Shown here piece by piece: positions 57,826 through 64,000 of a stretch of 64,000 bases of DNA. Under the pieces are notes generated by a model. It ran no database searches. It saw only the letters and a program-made list of their open reading frames with translations, and was not told the DNA's origin. The stretch is from Oscillospiraceae bacterium CM (GTDB lineage Bacteria > Bacillota > Clostridia > Oscillospirales > Oscillospiraceae), in assembly GCA_022870705.1 (NCBI GenBank), contig CP072107.1, positions 248,001-312,000 of the forward strand. The letters run 5' to 3'. Position numbers and translations under genes: made by a program. Numbering within the stretch: the first letter of the stretch is position 1; each line of letters opens with the position of its first letter.

Positions 57826-60108
57826 TTAATCAACTTTTTCAAAGGTTGTCTTTTCATTGGATATCCGCTTGCATTCACCGGCCAGCCATGCGTAATTTGT
57901 CCGCCAATCAGCTTTGCAGTAGTCACCCTTGTTTTTCCAGATGGCTTCCGGGCCTGACATTCTCGATAGATCCAAGCCATACAGCCCGTTTACAGGCTTG
58001 ACTACCTGCGCGGTCTTATTGCGGCCTGTTTGATAACATTCATTGCTGCTGTCTGATTCTAAAATGACCGCGCAGAAGTTCTCCATAGCTCGAACCTTTA
58101 GAACAACGGACAGGCGGCTCGAAAAGACGTCGGGCGTCAACCCTTTGTACCTGCATATAAGGATATAGCGTTTGTTGATAAATTTGCTCAATTTGGGCGA
58201 GTACAACAGCGGTAAAAAGGACTCAGCATGAAAAATTCCCTCGCCGTCAACGACGCAAAACACGATATTATCGTCCTTGTGTGGGTAAATAAACAGATTG
58301 CCCTCAACGGCATCGGCCTTATCCAGAATGGAAGTAACATTACCAACCGGAATAAAAAAATCCTGCTTTTTATTCTCTGTTTTTAATTGATTCAGACTGG
58401 TGTCGCACCCGTCCGCATGGTCGTCCGCAGTGAGATCATAGAGATAAACGCCACCCGGTTCATTTGTATGCGTTGCCGCTATGTTCGCAAGGGTAGGATG
58501 AAGCTCCTTCCCGTTGCGATTAAAGCCGAACACATAGGAGTTACCTTGTTCGCCATCACCGCCCATGGTGACAAGCGTATAGCAGCGGTTTTCTATCGCC
58601 CTTGCCTGATTATACTTATACCATTTATCGTAGATGACGTTCCCTCCAGTGCTGTTGAGAATTACGTCGACACCCTGCACGCCGTACATTCTGCTGAACA
58701 GCGGGTGGTTACAGTCATAGCATATGGTCAGGCCAAGCTGATAACCCTTGAACCATATTGGTGTAAATAGAGTCTCTGCCACCTGATGGTAATCCTCCAA
58801 CTCAAAGGGAGAGAATGCGGTTGCGGTGTGCTTGAGGTAGATAGCGCATTGTGTCTCGTCCTTTAAAGCCGTCGCATTCGCAAAGACGCTGAAAATCGTA
58901 CCAAACTTATCGATGCCGCTTACAACCACCGCCATGCCCAAATCGCAGCTTAAGTCCACACAAGTGTCATATATTTTGTTGACATCTGCCTCATCTATGA
59001 TGTCGGCGTTTTCAATCATAGAGTGAAATGGCACCCAGCAATTCTCCGGAAAAACCAAAAGCTCCGCCTTTGACGCTCGAGCGGCAGCCATGGCCTTTGT
59101 AAAATCAGACAAATTTTGATGCTGTGCAGTCTGGAGGTACATCGCTATTTTCAGGCAAACACTCTTGTGAGGGTCAGAGTGCTTTTGCTCCATGTTGACA
59201 GGTGTAGTGCTGAGCAGTACGGCAAGTTGCTCCTGTGCATTTGGTTGCTCAAAATCGATTTGACCATGCATGATCCTGACGAGGCAATACTCGTGCTTTG
59301 CCGCCTCTATATCCCTCGTACTGTCGTAAAACGCTCGTACCTCGTCACGGTTTTCAGGATTGTTGTCCCTTGCCTGTATATCTGAACATGCCTGGATCCA
59401 CGACTCCCTATCAAAGCATAAGGGAATACTTCGGTATGCCTCCAACGATAACTTTCTCGCTTGGGAGAAATGCTGCCGTTCATCGTATTCAATGATGAGC
59501 TTATGGCTCTCGCACACAAAATCGCAACGCAAGGGGATGTTCTTTTTTGCAAAATCCGTTTTCCCACGGTATGCGGCAAGCGCTTTGTAAAGTGGGATAT
59601 ACTCACCATCAATGGCATCCGGAGTTTTGAGCCACGGAAAGGTTCTTTCACAGACAATATCACCGGAAAACATACGGTTCAGCAGAAGCTGAAGGGCATT
59701 TTTTTGCTCGATTACGCCCTTGCTGGGAATGGTAATTTTATAGTTAGGTGAGTGTTCTTTGGCCAGGGACTCTGTCGGCTGCGGTAAAGCACCCTTTACT
59801 GGCGCCTTCCTTTGAGCAGCATCCCCTGTCTTTGCATCTTTTGAGCTTCCTATGTAAAAAATCTCAAAGCCCAGCCGCCGAAAAAAGCGGACGGTTTCTA
59901 TTCCGCCGGCATAATCCTCTTTACTGATTTCCGTACCGGTAGCAACCTTATATGCCATGCCGCGAATATGCTTCGCCGGCAGTTTCTTCCCAGCATAAAC
60001 AAGAAAAGTCGAGCGCGGGGCGGGGTATTCCGGACGCTCAGAGAGAAAATCAGATATCGCTTTTATCACATTTTCTCTTGTCACAATACTCCAATCTGCT
60101 TTTGCCAT
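57826..60108 (-). CDS. ScoMcrA-N-like / nuclease-like / nitrilase (CN-hydrolase) fusion protein
   Basis: A 760-residue multidomain protein. Residues 8-85 (FLVYAGKKLPAKHIRGMAYK, GGIETVRFFRRLGF) resemble the N-terminal head domain of ScoMcrA-type modified-DNA restriction enzymes. Residues about 130-285 hold a Vsr/PD-(D/E)XK-like core with Asp196 in RCDFVCE and Glu207 in IIEYDERQHF. Residues about 315-560 form a nitrilase domain with the Glu355 (VFPENC), Lys426 (YLKHTA) and Cys463 (TICYD) triad. The last 150 residues are unassigned. The ATG overlaps the upstream stop by 1 nt (TAATG). Confidence 0.72.
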   Translation of the reverse strand: MAKADWSIVTRENVIKAISDFLSERPEYPAPRSTFLVYAGKKLPAKHIRGMAYKVATGTEISKEDYAGGIETVRFFRRLGFEIFYIGSSKDAKTGDAAQRKAPVKGALPQPTESLAKEHSPNYKITIPSKGVIEQKNALQLLLNRMFSGDIVCERTFPWLKTPDAIDGEYIPLYKALAAYRGKTDFAKKNIPLRCDFVCESHKLIIEYDERQHFSQARKLSLEAYRSIPLCFDRESWIQACSDIQARDNNPENRDEVRAFYDSTRDIEAAKHEYCLVRIMHGQIDFEQPNAQEQLAVLLSTTPVNMEQKHSDPHKSVCLKIAMYLQTAQHQNLSDFTKAMAAARASKAELLVFPENCWVPFHSMIENADIIDEADVNKIYDTCVDLSCDLGMAVVVSGIDKFGTIFSVFANATALKDETQCAIYLKHTATAFSPFELEDYHQVAETLFTPIWFKGYQLGLTICYDCNHPLFSRMYGVQGVDVILNSTGGNVIYDKWYKYNQARAIENRCYTLVTMGGDGEQGNSYVFGFNRNGKELHPTLANIAATHTNEPGGVYLYDLTADDHADGCDTSLNQLKTENKKQDFFIPVGNVTSILDKADAVEGNLFIYPHKDDNIVFCVVDGEGIFHAESFLPLLYSPKLSKFINKRYILICRYKGLTPDVFSSRLSVVLKVRAMENFCAVILESDSSNECYQTGRNKTAQVVKPVNGLYGLDLSRMSGPEAIWKNKGDYCKADWRTNYAWLAGECKRISNEKTTFEKVD

Positions 60109-61001
60109 TATTTCAACCCCACTTCAAATTTGTCGTCATCGTACTTCCGGACAATGCACTTGATCTTATCCAACGGGTATGGCGCCTCCTCCGCGCCGTG
60201 ATACTCAATGCTCTCAATTCTGGCGACCGCTTCATGATTATCTATTCCTGCAAGGACGACCACGCGATCCCCTTCACGGAGTTCGTCATCGTCGGTCAGA
60301 TAGCAATAAGCTTTTCCGTATTCCTCAAACTGCACATTACAGAATATCAAATCTGACTGTCTGCGGCGAGGCTTGTTGTATATCCGCGTGTCGAACAGTT
60401 CACCCACGCCATAAAAGGATATAAACTCATAGATGTCTTTGATAAACTCCTCCCAATCACCGGGAAGACCATCCCTGTCAAATGAGCCGGTAATGACTTT
60501 GTCATTGCCGAGCTTTGTACGAATTTCAATTTCGTAGTCCCGCGTCTCCATCGGATTTTCGATTACATCGGGGGGATTGCCCTTTATATATGAAAGGGCG
60601 GACACGCTCATATCGTCAAGAAATCCGAAAACGCCTTCCTCCACATAGTATCGATGGCTAATGACACAACCGGAGCCGACACGCATGATATGCTCCAGCG
60701 TTTCCGTCTTGCGGTCGATGCTGAGCTGCTCGGAGTAGTCCCAAGTCGCATATTCCCATGTGGCATCAGGCGGGATGACGCCGGGCTTGATTTTTGTGAT
60801 TCGGTGATACATTACGACAATGCTGTCCAGCCTGTCCGGGTTGCCGTCAAAGAGCCATAGCTCCTGATTATCCAAGGTATCCCGTATCAGATCGGAAAGA
60901 GGCTCATCTTCGGTAGAGTCTTCAACCAGAGCACCGCTATAGCAGAAGTACTCGCCATCCGTATTGGTGATGGAAAGCTCCCACGAGCCGGCATCACACA
61001 C
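60108..61001 (-). CDS. Conserved protein, probably the 3' part of a frameshifted gene
   Basis: A 297-residue frame opening with GTG (GTG TGT GAT) without a ribosome site. The first residues, CDAGSWELSITNTDGEYFCY, lie mid-domain in proteins of this kind, and the preceding frame (60994-61287) supplies a plausible N-terminus. The rest is beta-rich with acidic patches; the end (LREGDRVVVLAG) resembles a small SH3-like barrel. Its stop overlaps the nitrilase-fusion start, so the two are coupled. The function is unknown. Confidence 0.5.
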   Translation of the reverse strand: MCDAGSWELSITNTDGEYFCYSGALVEDSTEDEPLSDLIRDTLDNQELWLFDGNPDRLDSIVVMYHRITKIKPGVIPPDATWEYATWDYSEQLSIDRKTETLEHIMRVGSGCVISHRYYVEEGVFGFLDDMSVSALSYIKGNPPDVIENPMETRDYEIEIRTKLGNDKVITGSFDRDGLPGDWEEFIKDIYEFISFYGVGELFDTRIYNKPRRRQSDLIFCNVQFEEYGKAYCYLTDDDELREGDRVVVLAGIDNHEAVARIESIEYHGAEEAPYPLDKIKCIVRKYDDDKFEVGLK

Positions 61002-61287
61002 GATCCCGCCTGTCTCGGAAGTATTGAACCGTTCTTTCGAGGAGCCATTGGGTGGTTTTCGCGTCTATTTTGGCGGCACTTCTTTTTTGCGACTGTCTCA
61101 GCATATTGGCCTCATCGAAAAAGAAACGAGAAATATATACCCTACCGTCAGCATGGATGGAAACACTCTGCCTTGCTTCCTCGCCCGCATCCGCAGGTCG
61201 GCTGAAAAAGCACTCCTCACAGCGGAGCAGCATTTTTGACGGTGTTCCAGTAAACCGGGGAACCACGGGATTTTCTTGTGTGGACAT
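60994..61287 (-). CDS. N-terminal part of the frameshifted gene
   Basis: A 97-residue frame with a proper start (AAAGGAG region before ATG at 61287): STQENPVVPRFTGTPSKMLL, RVYISRFFFDEAN, ending LLERTVQYFRDRRDRV. It overlaps the next frame by 8 nt. Joining the two frames near 61010 would give one protein of about 390 residues. A single-base indel, a programmed frameshift or an assembly error could explain the break. Confidence 0.5.
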   Translation of the reverse strand: MSTQENPVVPRFTGTPSKMLLRCEECFFSRPADAGEEARQSVSIHADGRVYISRFFFDEANMLRQSQKRSAAKIDAKTTQWLLERTVQYFRDRRDRV

Positions 61288-61327
61288 ATACGCCGCTCCT
61301 TTCAACGTGGCCTCTGACTGAATTTTG

Positions 61328-62071
61328 CTATTTGTCCAAATATTTTCGCGTCAGCAAATCCATAGATTGCCTTGTTGGTTCCAGCCCGTGTTCATATGCA
61401 TCCGCATAAATCCGAGGAACTTTTTTCAATCGGAAGTTCATATCGTCAATATCAAATGCGGCCAGATCCAGTTCGTCTGCTCCGAGCCACTGGCGGTACT
61501 GATCGTATTGCTTGCCCGTTTTCTTCTTGAAAGCCTTGGCAATGTCCTCTAACCCGCCAGTGCCACCGCAGTCTTCAATTATTCCGTACCCCGCGCCGTC
61601 AAGAGCTCGAGGCAGTTCCTTACCATGGAGGTCTTTATCTTCAATGATTTGTTCAAGTACGAGTTTGATTTCCCAACCGTCCCCAAAGTCGTATTGGAGA
61701 GTGAGTTTATCTCCGACCTGAGTGATTATGCGTGGCAGTTTCTCGTTTGCTGCGTTAAGTGCATCCTCATCCTGAAACTCGGTCGTCATTTCGTTTTGGA
61801 CTTCAAAGCGAGTGATTTTATCTTTAGCTCTAAAGGAAATAAGATCATCCAACTCTTTCTCTTTATGCCGCTCCTTCATGTGCTGAGAGTAGTTTTCTCC
61901 TAACGGCACCTCGAAGCAAAACAGATGACTCGCCTGCATTTCAAACATCGTCATAACTATATAGCCAAGCCGCGCCATTGTGATATTGTTCATCACTTGA
62001 AAGCGCCGCCACATTTTGGGCGTGTAGTCGTCGAGTTCGGCATAAAACTGATAAATAGGTTGTGATGCCAT
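61328..62071 (-). CDS. Plasmid pRiA4b ORF-3-like family protein
   Basis: A 247-residue protein with the family's pattern: YQFYAELDDYTPKMWRRFQV at the start, then LQYDFGDGWEIKLVLEQI and a GGTGGLEDIAKAF region. The family is widespread on mobile elements and of unknown biochemical role (sometimes labelled IS1096 TnpR-like). It is 23 bp after YaiI in the same operon. Confidence 0.82.
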   Translation of the reverse strand: MASQPIYQFYAELDDYTPKMWRRFQVMNNITMARLGYIVMTMFEMQASHLFCFEVPLGENYSQHMKERHKEKELDDLISFRAKDKITRFEVQNEMTTEFQDEDALNAANEKLPRIITQVGDKLTLQYDFGDGWEIKLVLEQIIEDKDLHGKELPRALDGAGYGIIEDCGGTGGLEDIAKAFKKKTGKQYDQYRQWLGADELDLAAFDIDDMNFRLKKVPRIYADAYEHGLEPTRQSMDLLTRKYLDK

Positions 62072-62094
62072 GCGGAAAGCGCCCCCTTCGTATT

Positions 62095-62529
62095 CTAAAA
62101 TGTCATCAGCATATCGCGCAACTTCGCACGGAATGCCACATCCTGCGCCGGTGCGCGTTTATGCATACCCTTGAGGTGGCCTCCAGCATTACGGATCTTT
62201 TTTGAGTTATGCCGCTCGGCCAACAATGCGTCGATGTTATCTGCCGTATACTCCATTCCGTCTTGGTTAAGCACCAGCGCTTTCCGGGCAAGACACATCG
62301 CGGCAAGCCCATAATCCTGCGTGATTACGAGGTCGCCGGCCCTGACCATATTCACCAAAGCAAAATCCACGCTGTCTGCACCTTTGGAAAAGGTCAGAGT
62401 TTTTGCCCCATCCTTCTCAAATACATGGGAGGTATCGCACAGAAGAATACATCCAATAGTTCGCTTTTTTGCTTCTGCTATAGCGATGTCTACGACTGGA
62501 CACCCATCCGCATCTATTAATATACGCAT
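62095..62529 (-). CDS. YaiI/YqxD family (DUF188) protein
   Basis: A 144-residue protein of the DUF188 family with PIN-like acidic residues: ILIDADGCPVVDIA at the start, GADSVDFALV and DLVITQDYGLAAMCL. Members may be nucleases by fold, but activity is unproven. Usually a chromosomal gene; here it lies inside the accessory operon, 4 bp after the peptidase-like gene. Confidence 0.88.
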   Translation of the reverse strand: MRILIDADGCPVVDIAIAEAKKRTIGCILLCDTSHVFEKDGAKTLTFSKGADSVDFALVNMVRAGDLVITQDYGLAAMCLARKALVLNQDGMEYTADNIDALLAERHNSKKIRNAGGHLKGMHKRAPAQDVAFRAKLRDMLMTF

Positions 62530-62533
62530 ATCT

Positions 62534-62869
62534 TCACCGTGCAGGCTGTGAAGCCAACCCTATTCTGGTTTCTATTTCTTTCACATCTTCTGCGTCAAAT
62601 CCGTCGCAATTGTACATAGACTGTGCTCGCGCCAACAGAAGAGAAAATTCTGTGCTAACCGTGTCATTCACCAGATCCTTGGCGGCGAAGGCATCCGCCG
62701 CTACCTCTAAATCAAGAAGTGCGTTATTGGCGGCGTATAATCTGCATTCTTTGGCATACTCTTCTGACTGGGAATCAAAATGAAGATAATCATTGTTGAC
62801 ATAGTGACCGATCTCGTGAAACAAAATCATCTTGGCTTCTGCTGAGCTCCGCTCACACTTTATTTTCAT
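62534..62869 (-). CDS. Short ImmA/IrrE (M78)-like metallopeptidase
   Basis: A 111-residue protein with a Zn-binding motif in AKMILFHEIGHYVNND near residue 20 and a downstream helix containing ADAFAAKDL, as in M78 peptidases. It lacks the usual N-terminal 60-80 residues, so it is a short or truncated form. Its ATG overlaps the stop of the upstream gene (ATGA). It may process a partner in the operon. Confidence 0.65.
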   Translation of the reverse strand: MKIKCERSSAEAKMILFHEIGHYVNNDYLHFDSQSEEYAKECRLYAANNALLDLEVAADAFAAKDLVNDTVSTEFSLLLARAQSMYNCDGFDAEDVKEIETRIGLASQPAR

Positions 62870-64000
62870 AGGCTCTTGGTTACCTTAGCACTGTACACGA
62901 ACTCACTATGCTCAATGTCGTACTTATCGAGCAACGCGGCAATGATTCGAATAATGTGTGCAGCTGAGAAGCCAACATTCTGATAAATGTCTGTATCTTT
63001 AACCTTGTAATCTCCGTTCACATTGTCCGGGTTGTAAGAGAACATAATGTTTTGCGACCATGAGTTCAGTTTCTCATCATTTCGTGCCATCCCTTCGATG
63101 ATGCTGCTGTCAAGTTCATATAGTCGGTCAACAACAGAACGCAGCATTTCAGCGAAACTGGTCGAATTGACACGCTCACCAAGAAGAATATAGTAATTAG
63201 GGACTTTATATGTGGCTTCATCAGGTTCTTCACAGGTGTATTCCGCATACTTGGGGTCGGAAAAAGAAATAGCGACTGCGGGTGTTTCTATTGGGAACAG
63301 TCCAAGAACAAGCCCGGATAGGCGCTTTGCTCTTGCTTCTATGGCCGATGCATCCCAGCGGTCACAAGTCTTTACATCCTCATAAAGAGTCACCACTTTT
63401 GTTTGTACTTCTGCCAGTTTCTCTTTTTTCTCAGCAAAGGGCTTATCACCTAATTCCCCATTATAAGCAGTAAGCGTCAGATTGCCGAGTGTGTGCAGAT
63501 ATTTATCGTGGTCAGCCTCCCAGTTATCGCCAAGCATTTTCTGCCATGAGGTTGAGAGGTTACGGTTCTGCGGAAGAATATGCTCCACGGTAAGATTGTC
63601 GGTTAATAGCTGCTCCTTGCCCTGATTCTCAATTGCTGTCAGTAGATATTTGCACAGGGCGTTCTTGCGATAAAGGTTTTTCTGCTCTAAAGCCGTCCTA
63701 AACGCCGAATCTGCGGGCAACGTGTCTTTCGATGTGAGCTGCATCATAAAAGAAACAATCGCATCGTAATAGTGCTGCTTGTTCTCCGCTCTTGCGAATA
63801 CGCGCGCATAAAGGGTCTTATACAAACCACGCAGCGAGTTAGAGCCAATTTCACAGATCAGGCGTCGAATGCTGTAGTTCAACAGAAAACGCAATACCTT
63901 CTCAAGCACCTCTTGATCGATGATCTTGGCCTCGTAATCGTCAAAAACTCGAAACAGGAACAGAAAGACCGTTGTTTGCTTCAGCTTCTGCAAGTCAGCC
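62866..64000 (-). CDS. GmrSD-like protein with DUF1524 HNH domain, partial
   Basis: The C-terminal 378 residues of a protein whose frame is open through the right edge. It has the DUF1524 nuclease motif LTVEHILPQNRN followed by LHTLGNLTLTAYN and the FAEKKEKL helix, as in the GmrD part of type IV restriction enzymes that attack glucosylated DNA. A DUF262 (GmrS) part is expected outside the window. A further 190 residues follow the HNH region. It is the first seen gene of the long minus-strand operon. Confidence 0.8.
   Translation of the reverse strand, partial: ADLQKLKQTTVFLFLFRVFDDYEAKIIDQEVLEKVLRFLLNYSIRRLICEIGSNSLRGLYKTLYARVFARAENKQHYYDAIVSFMMQLTSKDTLPADSAFRTALEQKNLYRKNALCKYLLTAIENQGKEQLLTDNLTVEHILPQNRNLSTSWQKMLGDNWEADHDKYLHTLGNLTLTAYNGELGDKPFAEKKEKLAEVQTKVVTLYEDVKTCDRWDASAIEARAKRLSGLVLGLFPIETPAVAISFSDPKYAEYTCEEPDEATYKVPNYYILLGERVNSTSFAEMLRSVVDRLYELDSSIIEGMARNDEKLNSWSQNIMFSYNPDNVNGDYKVKDTDIYQNVGFSAAHIIRIIAALLDKYDIEHSEFVYSAKVTKSL

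Noticed and set aside
1-64000. CRISPR array, complete tRNA or rRNA genes
   Set aside because: No regularly spaced direct repeats with unique spacers, no complete cloverleaf and no rRNA-like stretches were found on reading both strands.

Overview
The window looks like a low-to-mid GC Firmicute of class Clostridia, probably of the Oscillospiraceae/Ruminococcaceae type. The evidence is a Spo0A-C-like regulator, an S-layer-homology protein, Tad pilus genes, intrinsic terminators, AGGAGG-type ribosome sites, frequent TTG/GTG starts and many Clostridia-type serine recombinases. The assignment is inferred from gene content only.

Left part (1-12.3 kb) reads as resident chromosome. It opens with the end of a Tad/Flp pilus cluster: two type II secretion F proteins, a DUF192 protein, two paralogous coiled-coil proteins and a TadE/TadG-like protein. 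A minus-strand copper/silver homeostasis cluster follows: a membrane exporter with an N-terminal HMA domain and two cupredoxin-like domains, a copper P1B-ATPase with an HMA domain at each end, a 30-residue Cys/His peptide, a response regulator with its histidine kinase, and a small membrane protein. Three promoters in this cluster share an 11-bp-phased GAAGAT repeat at a fixed distance from the -10 box, which outlines the regulon of the response regulator.

At 12320-12362 lies exactly the 3' half (anticodon CAU to CCA) of a Met/fMet-type tRNA on the minus strand, with no 5' half. That is the expected left junction of an island integrated into a tRNA gene. Its orientation predicts that the island runs rightward out of the window to an intact tRNA. 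Everything to the right is accessory in character.

The island, region by region: 12.5-17.3 kb is an AT-rich block with a DUF5343/TIGR02391 pair, broken genes and a large P-loop GTPase. 18-20.5 kb holds regulators and a GGDEF protein. 20.6-23.6 kb holds a 5'-truncated SLH protein fused to remnants of other genes. 23.8-27.3 kb is a compact SLATT / CD-NTase (with AGS-C sensor) / CoiA-like operon beside remnants of a BrxL-like protease and a second CD-NTase. 27.4-32.4 kb holds small clostridial island genes, an antitoxin-like protein and a metallophosphoesterase. 32.6-41 kb is a plus-strand mobile module: a resolvase-fold protein lacking its catalytic serine, a large serine recombinase, two proteins sharing its C-terminal domain, two ParB-like proteins, and an ATPase/TOPRIM-like pair behind a 37-bp palindrome. 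41-46 kb holds three more serine recombinases and a degenerate resolvase. 46.0-46.5 kb is a strongly structured probable non-coding RNA. 46.5-50.4 kb holds a sigma-like factor, a DUF1492/ArpU-like protein, ImmA/IrrE, XRE and a Y-family polymerase. 50.4-55 kb holds an XRE/ImmA pair and four accessory genes, including an HhH-GPD/FeS glycosylase-like protein. 55.1-64 kb is a long minus-strand operon encoding a GmrSD-like protein (cut by the window edge), a small M78-type peptidase, YaiI, a pRiA4b ORF-3-like protein, a frameshifted gene, a 760-residue ScoMcrA-N / nuclease / nitrilase fusion, a PD-(D/E)XK nuclease and a DUF6884 / GIY-YIG / DUF7662 fusion.

The strongest candidates for undescribed biology are the nuclease-nitrilase operon at 55-61 kb, the SLATT/CD-NTase/CoiA-like operon at 24-27 kb, the structured RNA at 46 kb, and the serine integrase with its serine-less partner and repeated accessory domain at 33-39 kb. 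No CRISPR array, complete tRNA, rRNA, phage structural genes or conjugation machinery were seen.
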